The notes beneath the pieces were generated by a model. The model saw only the letters and a list, made by a program, of their open reading frames with translations. It was not told the DNA's origin and did no database searches. Both the position numbers and the translations under genes were made by a program. Below are positions 28,001-37,500 of a stretch of DNA of 64,000 nucleotides, in pieces. Numbering within the stretch: position 1 is the stretch's first letter; each line of letters begins with the position of its first letter. The stretch is from Neobacillus nitrireducens (lineage in GTDB: Bacteria > Bacillota > Bacilli > Bacillales > Cytobacillaceae), in the NCBI RefSeq assembly GCF_030915405.1, contig NZ_CP133262.1, positions 2,542,001-2,606,000 on the forward strand, read 5' to 3'.

Positions 28001-28083
28001 AAAATACCGAAGATAATTGAGGCAATAACAGAAAAAACAAGCGCCGGCCTGTTCCGCAATGCCCATTTGGTAAACCATATCAT
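25045..28083 (-). CDS. RND-superfamily efflux pump (SwrC/AcrB-like)
   Basis: A large inner-membrane transporter of about 1012 residues, full length for the AcrB-type family. It has an N-terminal helix (FTKWALRNRPALVFSVIASI), two large extracytoplasmic loops and two sets of six transmembrane segments. GGIAVSVGRLVDDSIVVVENI in the fourth segment carries the paired aspartates used for proton coupling. The closest Bacillus analogue is SwrC (surfactin export); the true substrate is unknown and no membrane-fusion or outer-membrane partner is encoded nearby. Start at 28083 follows TTTGGAGG; the longer reading adds six residues. Confidence 0.88.
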   Translation of the reverse strand: MIWFTKWALRNRPALVFSVIASIIFGIFSYTRIPMELMPSADQPFITISVVGNGMDAVSMDEQVTQPIEKVLTGIKGKRNVVAETGNNFSQMTVTFESDTNLKEARQQIQDNISMVNLPNGVMKPYVVLLNTSQIPVVYLGLTFDKEIGNNELNLVDNEILPLFKDVKGVGNVITYGGKNQQVSIKVDAAKLAAAQYPLEKLYTVLKGKNASVAVGEQTLNNQETSIIVTGKLESLEDIQNLQLNKGTKLKDVADVTLEKDTTSITHMNGKSFIEIVVQKDSTSNAVTLGKEVAKLAKDINHDYKGTLTATVFINLADTVLNSINSMTREVLTGALFATLIIWLFLKSFRMTLITIISIPLSLCITMILLSFFGVTLNILTLGGIAVSVGRLVDDSIVVVENIFRRKQGNQLTPSFIIDAVKEVAAAITSSTLTTVAVFLPMTLASGSLRDLIAPFAITITCSLLSSLLVALTVVPALSGRLMKNVKTKEHKPKSFYPSVLRWSLNHKWLPIVLSVVVVIGAVGLFTMIPKGSVDQKDSAYLSVLLKYPNGAKFADIQEGLSKLETILSKQEGVTNNIVQVGNNADAAQFGELQDGNQVQFMVFLKEGVDSAKIAQALRKTKNQFPTAELIANTAGLMGENKTTVSVDVLGKNDSDIKKAADIIIKKLNTIKGVQKVESNDADKKPTVNITVDSKVANAEEVSGSLQAMLQPAVIGNMKIDGRTTMVKLGALKEIRTSKDLENLEIFTQDGPVLLSKVAEVEQIEQPGTLYSKDGQHYLQVNATVHPKKMVNVAGEINKQLLTWDKDKTFGNETSAELTGSSMQSTDDLMELAKLAMFSIGIVFMILLITLKSFRASFAILLSLPLAAIGSLLGLVVSKSSIDISSGIGMLMLVGIVVTNAIVLVDRIRHNEENMTIREAIMEAGTVRLRPILMTALATVFAMVPLLFAHESAMSMNLVSKGLAVVVIFGLIVSTLLTLIVIPTFYELFHFRKAKKQRVKKGTEENHNEFSI

Positions 28084-28276
28084 AAATAAACCTCCAAACA
28101 TATAAAATTATCAAACTAGTTAAAATATACCATCCACTAATAGGTATTCTATCACAAAATTGTTAAAATTTACAAAAATATAATAATTGCTGATTTAGAG
28201 GAGAGTTGGATATACAAATTCCTGAGGATAAGTTAGTGGAAGATGATTTATTTTCTAAAATAAAATAGCGCCAAAT

Positions 28277-28315
28277 AAAAAATGAACACGGCTACCTAAG
28301 CCAGTGTTCATTTTG
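28277..28315 (-). terminator. Terminator after the DUF3231 gene
   Basis: AATGAACAC...GTGTTCATT stem with an inner GGCT/AGCC pairing, then TTTTTTATTT on the minus strand. Confidence 0.8.
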
Positions 28316-28373
28316 TTCTCACCTAGTGGTCGCGGTCAAATTCTTCTTTCTTTTAATCCCTGGACCACATTAT

Positions 28374-29378
28374 TTATTTTTCTTTTGCAATTTCTTTTCT
28401 ATTAGGAGCAAGTGGTGGTTGTTCTAACCACTTATTTTGAACCATAATATTAAACCACTTCTTGGAGATTATAAGGTTTTTTAGAATTGTCGCCTCATAA
28501 GTAGTTACAAGGTCTGTTCGCATGGCAGATGCTAATCCTGCCCCATGATAGTTTTGTGCTGCTTGAAACAAGAAACCGATATGATACAACATTAACTTAT
28601 CGGAAAAGGGAGAGTTTGTTGAAGTGGTTACTTCGGTTTCCCAAGATTTCGGCACTGGCAAATTATCCAATTGCATAATTTTTGTAAAAGATTTTATTTG
28701 ATGATCAGCCGTTTTTTCGGCATCCTCTAAAAATTTTCTTACGTCTTTTGATTGTGCAATTTGACTGAATGCGATGGAAAGAGTTTTTGCCATAATACTC
28801 TTCTTAAGGTTGAAAGAAATACTAATAATCTCTATTGCAGATAAACGTCTCCCTTTCCCAAAAAATCCATCGGAATAATCTTCGCTGGAAATAAACTCTG
28901 GGTTCTCGGAAGGATAAAATAAAGGATCTCTCTGAAAGCTTCCTTTCTCAAGCAATAACTCAATGGTCAGATGATACATTCTTTTCGCGTCGTTATCACA
29001 TGAATCGTAAAATAATCTTAAGTCCTTTCTGACAGAAACACCCAATGAAGTGGTATGTCCTAGCAAACCATGTAAAGTCATAATGTGTAAATAATTCAGG
29101 CAAAATATATCTGTGAATAAACGCTGTTTCCCTTTAAAGAGGTCTGATTCTGTAAATCCGATTGGAACGGGAAACCCTTCGTTCTCAATAAAAGTAACAA
29201 TTTGTTGCTTTTGCTTTTCAAACGTCTGAATGGCATCCTTAAAAATAGTTTTAATGGACTCGTCCTCGATAATAGAAACCATATATCTATTGATAATATC
29301 AACGGCTGTTCCGTTTATATACTCTCCCCATAAAGTTCCTATTTCGGATGATGTGAGTTTTAATTTTTCCTTTTCCAT
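28374..29378 (-). CDS. DUF3231 protein
   Basis: A 334-residue soluble helical protein with two similar halves (LTSSEIGTLWGEYINGTAV at the N-terminus; HIGFLFQAAQNYHGAGLASAMRTDL at the end). These features match DUF3231, a ferritin-like family of spore formers related to the CotF group. A spore-associated role is possible but unproven. It is monocistronic with its own terminator. Confidence 0.8.
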   Translation of the reverse strand: MEKEKLKLTSSEIGTLWGEYINGTAVDIINRYMVSIIEDESIKTIFKDAIQTFEKQKQQIVTFIENEGFPVPIGFTESDLFKGKQRLFTDIFCLNYLHIMTLHGLLGHTTSLGVSVRKDLRLFYDSCDNDAKRMYHLTIELLLEKGSFQRDPLFYPSENPEFISSEDYSDGFFGKGRRLSAIEIISISFNLKKSIMAKTLSIAFSQIAQSKDVRKFLEDAEKTADHQIKSFTKIMQLDNLPVPKSWETEVTTSTNSPFSDKLMLYHIGFLFQAAQNYHGAGLASAMRTDLVTTYEATILKNLIISKKWFNIMVQNKWLEQPPLAPNRKEIAKEK

Positions 29379-29483
29379 TCTTTCACCTCTTGGTTATTAT
29401 TTACCAATTCATCTTGGAGTATGAAAAATTTTATTTGATTTTTACGAAGCGAAAAAGGACTCATTAGAAAGCGAAATTACACC

Positions 29484-29517
29484 AAAAAAAGGTAAGCATA
29501 ATTATGCTCACCTTTTT
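29484..29517. terminator. Symmetric hairpin with A and T runs
   Basis: AAAAAGGTAAGCATAA / TTATGCTCACCTTTTT. It lies in the 600-base interval 29379-29980, which otherwise holds no gene I can support. Confidence 0.5.
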
Positions 29518-29768
29518 CTACAATGCGAAATCGTCGACACTTATAGAATATCCTTGCCTAAGTGAAAGATGGCATTCTTAACAAACATTTTAATCTTGCG
29601 GTCGTATGACTGATTAAGAATGCTGCTCTAATACCCATGAAAATTATGGTTAAAAATAGGCTAAAAAGAATATTCAAAGTCTATCCCTCCACATTGAAGT
29701 ATAGTGCTAAAAGATAACACTATGGTTATTATTCATCTGAGAAACATATTTATTCATCGACATTCAGC

Positions 29769-29810
29769 TGCGACCACAAGATTTATTTGCTCCTAAACCT
29801 TGTGGTCGCA
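29769..29810. other. Perfect 12-base inverted repeat upstream of mqo
   Basis: TGCGACCACAAG and CTTGTGGTCGCA are separated by 18 bases. There is no T run, so it is not a standard terminator; it could be an operator pair or an RNA hairpin. Confidence 0.4.
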
Positions 29811-29903
29811 CTTTCCACTTTAAAATAATTTGAAATTGTCATATAATAAAGATATTTTAATATATAAATAATTTCAATACAGTGAATATGGTAATAAATA
29901 AGA

Positions 29904-29961
29904 CAGAAAAGGTGCGTGTTATTTTCGGCCTATGCTTGGTTTGAAGCCTACATCTTTTCTG
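29904..29961 (+). promoter_or_regulatory. Possible structured leader of mqo
   Basis: CAGAAAAGGTG (29904-29914) pairs with CATCTTTTCTG (29951-29961) with one G-U pair, and a short GGC/GCC pairing lies inside. The structure ends about 9 bases before the AGGAGAA ribosome binding site. I do not recognise it as a known riboswitch. Confidence 0.35.
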
Positions 29962-29989
29962 CAAATTCCAGGAGAAAAGGTTGATAAAA

Positions 29990-31492
29990 ATGAGCTACAG
30001 TGAAACTAAAACGGACGTCATATTAATTGGTGCCGGAATCATGAGTGCTACTTTAGGAACACTCTTGAAAGAATTAGTACCGGAATGGGACATTACAGTT
30101 TTTGAAAAGCTCGCAAACGCTGGAGAGGAAAGCTCCAACGAATGGAATAATGCGGGAACGGGGCATGCAGCACTGTGCGAGCTTAACTATACCGTCGAAA
30201 AACCAAACGGTTCGATCGATATTAGCAAAGCTATCAATATTAATGAACAGTTTCAGGTTTCTATGCAGTTTTGGTCATATCTAGTAAACAACAATCTACT
30301 AAGTAATCCGCAGGACTTTATCAGACAATTGCCTCATATGAGTTTAGTAGAAGGGGAACAAAATGTATCATTTTTGAAAAAACGTTTTAAAGCGCTGTCA
30401 AATAATCCCCTATTTCAAGGGATGGAATTCTCCGATGACCATGATAAATTAATAGATTGGATTCCGCTTATTATGGAAGGGCGTACTTTGAACGAACCGA
30501 TAGCGGCCACAAAAGTCGATTCTGGCACGGATGTTAACTTTGGGGCTTTAACGCGCATGTTGTTTGACCATTTAGAGAGTAAAAATGTCGAGATAAACTA
30601 CAATCATAGTGTTAATGATATTTCACGGACGAGCGATGGCTTGTGGGAATTGAAAGTGCAAAATCAATTCAGTGGCAGGATCGAACGCCATACGGCCAAA
30701 TTCGTGTTTATCGGGGGCGGTGGAGGAAGCCTGCATTTACTTCAAAAATCTGGGGTTCCTGAAGGAAAACATATCGGAGGATTCCCGGTAAGTGGACTAT
30801 TTATGGTATGTAACAATCCAGAAGTAGTCTCGCAGCATCATGCCAAAGTGTACGGAAAAGCTAAGGTTGGTGCACCGCCAATGTCTGTTCCGCATCTTGA
30901 CACCAGATTTATCGACAATAAAAAATCATTGCTTTTTGGACCATTTGCCGGCTTCACACCTAAGTTCTTAAAAATGGGTTCCATGTTTGATTTAGTCACC
31001 TCCGTCAAACCGAATAATGTCTTAACGATGCTGGCGGCGGGCGCAAAAGAGTTGTCATTGACGAAATACCTGATTCAACAAGTCATGTTATCAAAAGAAC
31101 AACGCATGGAAGAATTACGTGAGTTTATCCCGACCGCCAAAGCGGAGGATTGGGATTTAGTCGTAGCGGGCCAGCGTGTCCAAGTGATTAAGGATACGGA
31201 AGCCGGCGGCAAAGGAACGCTTCAATTTGGAACAGAAGTAATTACCGCCGCTGATGGGTCGATTGCGGCATTACTAGGTGCTTCTCCGGGTGCCTCTACT
31301 GCTGTTCACGTTATGCTAGAGGTAATCAAAAGATCCTTCCCGCAACATGTGAAAGAATGGGAAGCGAAAATCAAAGAAATGATTCCTTCTTATGGCCTCA
31401 CATTAATGGACAAGCCAGAACTTCTGCACGAAGTTCATACTACAACAGCAGCGACGCTTGGTCTAAGCGAAAAAGAGCTGGTGTTTAGTTAA
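29990..31492 (+). CDS. mqo: Malate:quinone oxidoreductase
   Basis: A membrane-associated FAD enzyme of 500 residues that oxidises malate to oxaloacetate and passes electrons to the quinone pool. The N-terminal dinucleotide-binding motif is [33 protein letters not shown] and the C-terminal [17 protein letters not shown] are hallmarks of Mqo. The ATG at 29990 follows CAGGAGAA; a TTG nine bases earlier is the alternative. It is monocistronic. Confidence 0.95.
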   Translation: MSYSETKTDVILIGAGIMSATLGTLLKELVPEWDITVFEKLANAGEESSNEWNNAGTGHAALCELNYTVEKPNGSIDISKAININEQFQVSMQFWSYLVNNNLLSNPQDFIRQLPHMSLVEGEQNVSFLKKRFKALSNNPLFQGMEFSDDHDKLIDWIPLIMEGRTLNEPIAATKVDSGTDVNFGALTRMLFDHLESKNVEINYNHSVNDISRTSDGLWELKVQNQFSGRIERHTAKFVFIGGGGGSLHLLQKSGVPEGKHIGGFPVSGLFMVCNNPEVVSQHHAKVYGKAKVGAPPMSVPHLDTRFIDNKKSLLFGPFAGFTPKFLKMGSMFDLVTSVKPNNVLTMLAAGAKELSLTKYLIQQVMLSKEQRMEELREFIPTAKAEDWDLVVAGQRVQVIKDTEAGGKGTLQFGTEVITAADGSIAALLGASPGASTAVHVMLEVIKRSFPQHVKEWEAKIKEMIPSYGLTLMDKPELLHEVHTTTAATLGLSEKELVFS

Positions 31493-31567
31493 GACTGTTT
31501 CGTAAACTTTGTTATTTTAATAGACATACAATACCGTTATGGAGTATCTTTCCTTGATTGAACAATT

Positions 31568-31964
31568 TGAAGGACACCTCTCATGCTCCTGAGGCGAATT
31601 TTGTCCTTCATACGCTTGTGAAGGACATTTCTCTTGTTCACGAGGCAACTTTTGTCCTTCATACCGCTTATGAAGGACATTTCTCTTGTTCACGAGGCAA
31701 CTTTTGTCCTTCATACCGCTTATGAAGGACATTTCTCTTGTTCACGAGGCAACTTTTGTCCTTCATACCGCTTGTGAAGGACATTTCTCTTGTTCACGAG
31801 GCAACTTTTGTCCTTCATACCGCTTATGAAGGACATTTCTCTTGTTCACGAGGCAACTTTTGTCCTTCATACCGCTTATGAAGGACATTTCTCTTGTTCA
31901 CGAGGCAACTTTTGTCCTTCATACCGCTTATGAAGGACATTTCTCTTGTTCACGAGGCAACTTT
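31568..31964. repeat. Second 52-bp tandem array (about eight units), cut by an IS3 element
   Basis: Units start at 31568, 31619, 31671 and then every 52 bases to 31931. Each has TGAAGGACA...TGTCCTTCA ends and the inner segment TTTCTCTTGTTCACGAGGC. The last unit is truncated at the insertion sequence and a further unit lies beyond it at 33338-33382. The two outermost units share CCTGAGGCGA instead of CACGAGGCAA. Confidence 0.9.
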
Positions 31965-32098
31965 TGATACTACGTCAAGAAAACGGACAAAATAAATTGA
32001 GATTTTTATAATAAAAACCCTACCGCACTTCGTTTGCTAACCTGTTAGAGTAGTGAGCCTTTTTAAAGGCTCACTACTCTAACAGGAAATAGTCCCAA

Positions 32099-32941
32099 TT
32101 AAGCCAGAGGTAACTTTAATAAATACTGCTTTTCAAATGTATTTGGTAATACATATCCTAAAGTAGAATGAATACGTTTTGAATTGTAAAATCCCACCAA
32201 GTAATCGAAAATGCTCATTGTGGCCTCATCACGGGTTTTATATTTTTTTTGATAAATCAATTCTTTCTTGATCGAGCTATGAAATGATTCTATACAAGCA
32301 TTATCATAACAGTTACCTTTACGACTCATACTAATGGTTATTTCTGCACCCTTAAGCTTATTAGTATAATCAATTGATGCATATTGACTTCCTCGATCAG
32401 AATGATGAATAAGTCCCTTTCTAGGCGGCTGATTAATCATAGCTCTTTCTAAAGCAGTAATAGTCAATTCTTTCGTCAAACGATTCCCCATATTAAATCC
32501 AATAATCTTTCGTGAATACAAGTCCATTACTGACGCTAGATATAGCCAACCCTCCTTAGTCCAAATATAAGTAATATCAGCCACCCAAACTTCACCTGGC
32601 GCTGTCGTTGTAAAATCTTGATTTATAATATTAGGATATAATGGGTTATTATGGTCTGAATTTGTTGTTGCTTTATACTTTTTTATAGTTTTAGAACGTA
32701 TAGATTCATTTGCCATAATTCGTTGAACAGTTCTTTCGGAAGTATTTATTCCTTCATTTTTCAGCTGTTTCTGAATCTTAGGACTTCCATAAATTTGATT
32801 TGATTCTTCATGAACCCGCTTTACTTCTTTCGTCAACTGTTGTCGACGCCTTGCCTGATTACTCAAAGGTCGCTTTCGCCAGTCATAATAACCACTTTTT
32901 GAAACATTTAGCACCTTGCACATCTTCGCCACTCGAAACAC
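32099..32941 (-). CDS. IS3-family transposase OrfB (DDE integrase domain)
   Basis: About 280 residues as an independent frame, with an HTH_21-like start (VLNVSKSGYYDWRKRP) and an rve integrase core: VWVADITYIW (first Asp), IHHSDRGSQYAS (second Asp) and NCYDNACIESFHSSIKKE (Glu). The frame extends upstream without a stop to overlap OrfA, so the active protein is probably the OrfAB fusion made by -1 frameshifting at 33004-33010. Confidence 0.92.
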   Translation of the reverse strand: MFRVAKMCKVLNVSKSGYYDWRKRPLSNQARRRQQLTKEVKRVHEESNQIYGSPKIQKQLKNEGINTSERTVQRIMANESIRSKTIKKYKATTNSDHNNPLYPNIINQDFTTTAPGEVWVADITYIWTKEGWLYLASVMDLYSRKIIGFNMGNRLTKELTITALERAMINQPPRKGLIHHSDRGSQYASIDYTNKLKGAEITISMSRKGNCYDNACIESFHSSIKKELIYQKKYKTRDEATMSIFDYLVGFYNSKRIHSTLGYVLPNTFEKQYLLKLPLA

Positions 32942-32970
32942 TTTTACGTGCTCCTTTATAAACTTATAAA

Positions 32971-33267
32971 TTACTTCGGGCTTTTGGTGAAGATGTGCAT
33001 CGCCTTTTTTAGAATGGCATTCTCCTCTTCTAGATCCTTAACCTTTTTTTCTAAATCCTTTTGTACCTTAAAATCCGGATGAACATTTCCACTTCCGATA
33101 AAACCATTTTCCGTCTGGTCCCTATAAATTCTAGCCCACCTGCCCAATGTCTTGGGTGAAACATTTAACTCATCCGCTAACTGAGTTATCGTTCGCCCTT
33201 CCTCTACCACTAGCCTGGCAGCTTGTGTTTTGTACTCTCTATCATAATGTGTTCCCAATCTCGACAC
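32971..33267 (-). CDS. IS3-family OrfA (helix-turn-helix, leucine zipper)
   Basis: 98 residues: HTH_Tnp_1 (YKTQAARLVVEEGRTITQLADEL) followed by a heptad-rich coiled coil (VKDLEEENAILKKAM). Near its end lies the slippery heptamer A-AAA-AAG in the correct frame for -1 slippage. After slippage the reading is KKGDAHLHQKPEVIYKFI, leading into OrfB. Confidence 0.9.
   Translation of the reverse strand: MSRLGTHYDREYKTQAARLVVEEGRTITQLADELNVSPKTLGRWARIYRDQTENGFIGSGNVHPDFKVQKDLEKKVKDLEEENAILKKAMHIFTKSPK
33004..33010 (-). other. Programmed -1 frameshift site A-AAA-AAG
   Basis: The minus strand reads CTA-AAA-AAG in the OrfA frame, a canonical X-XXY-YYZ slippery sequence of IS3 elements, located before the OrfA stop. 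Confidence 0.75.
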
Positions 33268-33337
33268 GTCCTTTATAAATTGGATATTTTTACTATTATG
33301 CCCAATTTATCGTGTCCATAATTTAGTCTAACATCAA

Positions 33338-33382
33338 TGAAGGACATTTCTCTTGTTCCTGAGGCGAGTTTTGTCCTTCATA
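33338..33382. repeat. Outlying 52-bp array unit beyond the IS3 element
   Basis: TGAAGGACA...CCTGAGGCGAG...TGTCCTTCATA. It overlaps the end of the LacI-type gene: the TGA of the repeat arm, on the minus strand, is that gene's stop codon. Confidence 0.8.
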
Positions 33383-34406
33383 CAGTGGAGTTCCGTTTAG
33401 TAAGAAAGGGGGCAATCGTTACTTTTTTCATTACATCAAGTGCTTCTTGTTCATTTTTTGAGTTGATAATTAAATCCAGTGCCACTGTTCCGAGTTTTTC
33501 GTAATCATGGTTAATGGAGGTCAGGCTCGGTGTTAAGATATCGGCGACAAACGAGTCATCATAGCCCACAAAGGCAAAGTTCTTAGGGTCAATTTTTTGA
33601 TGATTGCACGCAACTAAAGCTCCAGAGGCAATCATATCATTCATACATATAATCGCTGTTGGCAGTTTCTCGTTTTCCAGCAGCTTGTCCATCGCCTTTT
33701 GTCCGCTTCCTACAGAAAATCCGCTGTAAATATGCCATTCAGGATGATAAACTAGCCCCTTCTCCATGAGGAGCTGCTTGAATCCTTCTACTTTGATATC
33801 GGTTGAAGTGATCCCCTGCTTTCCCCCCAGCAAGCCAATATTTTTGTGACCTATCTCAACCAAATGCTCCATTATCATTTTCATACCCAATCGCTCATCA
33901 GATCTCACTTGATAACATTCGACGCCCGCCATCGCTCCATTGACCATCAACACCGGGATCTTTTTCATAACCTCCAGTACTTCATCCGCCTCTTCCGTAT
34001 CGGTTACCGATTTATTAATCCGGCCGCCCATCATAATAATCCCCTCGACCTGGCGCTCTGAGAGAACCTTTAGGTAAACCGACTCCATCTCGCTATCGTT
34101 CATGGAATTACATAAGAAGATTGTATAGCCCTTTTTTTGAGCGCATTTCTCCAATTCCATGCAGAAGCTTGAAAAGAATGGATTCGTGATGTCTGGTAAT
34201 ATCAACCCGATCATCTTAGTTTCTTTTTTTGACAAACTTCTCGCAATGCTGTTCGGCTGAAAATTATATTCTTGTATTTTTGCCAGTACCTTTTCTTTTG
34301 TTTTTCTGCTGACTGGATAATTACCATTTAGGACCCGCGATACAGTTGCCGGAGATACGTTTGTGGCCTCAGCTATATCGTAGATAGTAAACGTTTTTTT
34401 TTCCAA
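33378..34406 (-). CDS. LacI-family transcriptional regulator
   Basis: 342 residues: N-terminal LacI helix-turn-helix and hinge (FTIYDIAEATNVSPATVSRV, then NFQPNSIARSL) and a periplasmic-binding-like sugar-sensing domain (IGLILPDITNPFFSSF, CMNDMIASGAL, VGYDDSFVADILTPSLTSI). It lies downstream of, and in the same direction as, the divergently unrelated IS3 element and next to the GH30 gene. The palindromes at 37847 and 37945 (core GAAACCGGTTTC) are probably its operators, and a weaker copy lies before its own start. The inducer is probably a galactose- or xylose-type saccharide released by the GH30 enzyme. Confidence 0.9.
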   Translation of the reverse strand: MEKKTFTIYDIAEATNVSPATVSRVLNGNYPVSRKTKEKVLAKIQEYNFQPNSIARSLSKKETKMIGLILPDITNPFFSSFCMELEKCAQKKGYTIFLCNSMNDSEMESVYLKVLSERQVEGIIMMGGRINKSVTDTEEADEVLEVMKKIPVLMVNGAMAGVECYQVRSDERLGMKMIMEHLVEIGHKNIGLLGGKQGITSTDIKVEGFKQLLMEKGLVYHPEWHIYSGFSVGSGQKAMDKLLENEKLPTAIICMNDMIASGALVACNHQKIDPKNFAFVGYDDSFVADILTPSLTSINHDYEKLGTVALDLIINSKNEQEALDVMKKVTIAPFLTKRNSTV

Positions 34407-34444
34407 TGGAAGACCTCCTTTCTTTAGAAAAAATAATAAAATTC

Positions 34445-34462
34445 ATAGAAATCCGTTTTATC
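34445..34462 (-). promoter_or_regulatory. Degenerate LacI-type site before the LacI gene
   Basis: ATAGAAATCCGTTTTAT resembles the TAGAAACCGGTTTCTA operators near the GH30 gene with several mismatches. It would allow autoregulation. Confidence 0.35.
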
Positions 34463-34589
34463 TTTCTTTCAATTGTATCTATTTTTATAGAAAAATGGTA
34501 GTCGATAAGGTGAAAGAGGGGACGGGGAGAAAAACGCAATAAAAGATCATAGTTAAGGATCTTGGCATCCTCAACTATGACCTTTTGGA

Positions 34590-37500
34590 TTATCTAAATT
34601 TAACCGTATACGTTTCCGTCTGGAGCCCATCCTCCGATTTAACGGTGATCACAGCTGCGTCCTCTTGTTCAGATACTTGATAGGAAGCAAACAAGTCGTT
34701 GGTTACGGCTGTAACGACAGGTGATTTCGTTGCTTTATCGTTCACATCGTAGGTCAATTGGTCAGGTTGGAAATCCTTAAGCGGCTTTCCATCGATTAAG
34801 ATGCTCTCAAGCGTAGCATCCTCACCAATGCTTGGTTCAGCTTTTGTGACATCTCCCTTTCCAAATACCTCTATTTCGGAAATTGCTATGCATGTATTTG
34901 GTATCGCCTTCATTACCACTCGAATCTTCGAGGTGGTAACTGGTGCAAAATTCACCGTTACGTCCTTTTTCGCCATTACATCTAATTGGGTAGCTTCGAT
35001 GTACTTCCATTCGGTCCCATCCCAGTACTCCAGCTTTAGAGATGCAGGTGGTCTAGTGCCGCCCCCATCATCATAGAAATGGAAATCGAGTTTTGAAATC
35101 GTATCTGCACTGCCAAAATCGATTGCCACCCAATCTTCTGCCCTCCAGCTGTTGGGATCCCAATTCGTCCAGCGAACGGAGGAGATATCTCCATCATTGA
35201 CATTGGTAGCTTTATCATACTGTCCAGTAAAGGAAGCAGATGCCTTTGGAAACTCATGCCCTGAGCCTGGAAGATTTAAGGCAATGTTCTGCAATGCCGG
35301 TTTAGTGACTTGCACATGGGCTGTTACTTTAACCGGACTCTTAGGAATCGAGCCTTTTACAGTAAATTTACCAAGAGTTTCATACTTACTTGGATCGATC
35401 GTTTCCCAATTCACACGGACGTTTCCTTCTGTACCATTTTCAAGTTTGGCAGGGGCAAATTCCGGCAGGACAGGCGCTTTGCCTGGAACAGTTTTCACTT
35501 GAACCGATTCCACGCTTTCCACCTTGCTAACTGTCACCTTTGCGACAGCAGGAATGTTCGTTCCTTCAACCGTGCCGTTCACGGTAAAAGTGGTTTCCCT
35601 GTCATATTGTTCAGGGTCAATCGACTCCCATTGCACGGCTTTTTGCACTCTTTCCCCATCACCATAAATTGTGGTAACAGTCTCAGGCATTTCTGGTGCA
35701 ATTTTTTTCTTGATGACGACCACATTGACTGGCTCAATGTTCACAATTCCAGCCTTATGGATGATCCAGGTCTGATTCTTTCCAGCATTCGCTGACCAAA
35801 CATCGACACCAGCATCCTCTTTTGTTGACGCACCGCCAACTTCAAGCAGCTGACCGTTTGCAGCGTTAATGAATGTGTATTGTTGATTGCCGGAGGTGGA
35901 CATCATCCACTTTTGGCTCTTCGTGTTTTGATCGGATTGTACGACAGCTGCCCCATTATCTACACCAATTACTTTGCTACTGTGGGTGTCGACGATTTTA
36001 TATAATTCTTTGGAGCTGTTTCCATTGGTTACTTTTTGAATGCTCCACTGCTGGCTCGCTTTATCGCGGTCATACGATTTTTGCACAATCTTTCCATCCT
36101 GAATGATATCGAGGACCTTGCCACTATTCTGATTGCTAATTTTGTAATGATCATCACTATTTATAAATCCAGCTTCGTTATTGACACCTGAAACACCGGA
36201 TACGACGAATGTCGTAATCGATTGTGCTGGAACAACCGCCTCTAATGTATCTTCCTTTACCTTGATGTCTGCCTTTTTCTGTAAATTATCGGTGGCTGAT
36301 GTTACATATGGCGTGGCCGTTGCTGTCTCATTTACCGTTTCAAATCCAGATAAGTCGAAGTCGACTGATTTTTGTTCTGCAGATGAATTGGTATAAACTA
36401 CGACAACGGAGTCATCATTCTTATCAATCGCGGCTAGGGTATCCTTGTTGTTTGAATTTATAAACTGGTCGCCAGGGCGGATAAATTTACTGTAGTTGCC
36501 CACTGCGTAGTATTTTTTATTTTTGTAGATTTTAAATTTGCTGAAATCCTTTGCAGCAAAGTCAACCTGCATCAGACCCCAGTTCCCATTTTCATTTTCA
36601 GGTCTCATGTTAACTTCATCTTCAACTGCCTGCCAAAGTACCCATGCTTCCGGCTCGAGCTGCTGGATATCCGCCTGGATTCTTTCTGATATGGCAAGCC
36701 CTGTCTTGATGTCCTCATGATTCTGGCCGCCGACACTTAGGTCAACCTCAGACATCCACAGTCGTTTGTGCGCACCTTTGGCAATATCTCGGGCACCAAT
36801 TCTTTCTCCAGTCCCGTACGTATGTACATTCAACTGCCCGATATTATTGCGGGTTTCCGTATTGTACGCATCCCAATTGGCGCGAAATTTTCCTGGATTG
36901 GTTTCGTCCATTGCCGATACAACGGTATCCAATCCTTTTGCGGTCAATTGTTTTTTCACTTCATTGATCATTTTCGCTTGTGATTCCGGGTTCCAGTGTG
37001 ATCCTTCCTGTCTGCCCTTGGCTCCCCAGTAGTTCGTATTCGGTTCATTTACCGGTGAAAGCGTTTTAAATTGAATGCCAGTGTCTTTCTGCAGATGGTC
37101 GACAACTCCTGTTAAATAGCTGGCAAAATTCTTGTATTGATCGGATTTTAGGTTATCCTTATTTGAATCCCAGTTTCCGGATACATATCCGCTCTGTGTC
37201 ATAAAGTATGGTGCTGAGTTCGAAAAGGCTTCAAACGTATCTGCTCCTCTCGACTTAGCTGCCGAGAGCCACCAGCGCTGGTTGGCATCAGCGTTCCAAT
37301 TCCAATGGTCAGGATTGGTTGGGTCCCACCAATTTGGCTGCTCTGACCAGCCTTCTGTGTTGCCATTTGGCGGCCCAAATTGGGCAGGTCGATTCCAATA
37401 ACCTGGAACTGCTCCGCCAAGGCGCATGTATGGAGCGGTCTCTGGTGAATCACCACCGCCTATATTATAACGAGCAATATTAAAATTAAGTCCATCCTCA

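Larger units (their letters stand above)
31965..33336 (-). mobile_element. IS3-family insertion sequence (IS150-like)
   Basis: About 1370 bases bounded by imperfect inverted repeats: TGATACTACGTCAAG...CGGACA at the left and, read inward from the right, TGATGTTAGACTAA...TGGACA. It encodes OrfA and OrfB in overlapping frames on the minus strand. It lies in the 52-bp array; the flanks fall at different points of the unit and show no clear target duplication. Confidence 0.85.

Noticed and set aside
31517..31732. Minus-strand open frame of 71 codons
   Set aside because: It is a translation of the 52-bp repeats and repeats itself.
31960..33340. Target-site duplication of the IS3 element
   Set aside because: Flanks fall at different points of the 52-bp unit and share no clear 3-4 base duplication.
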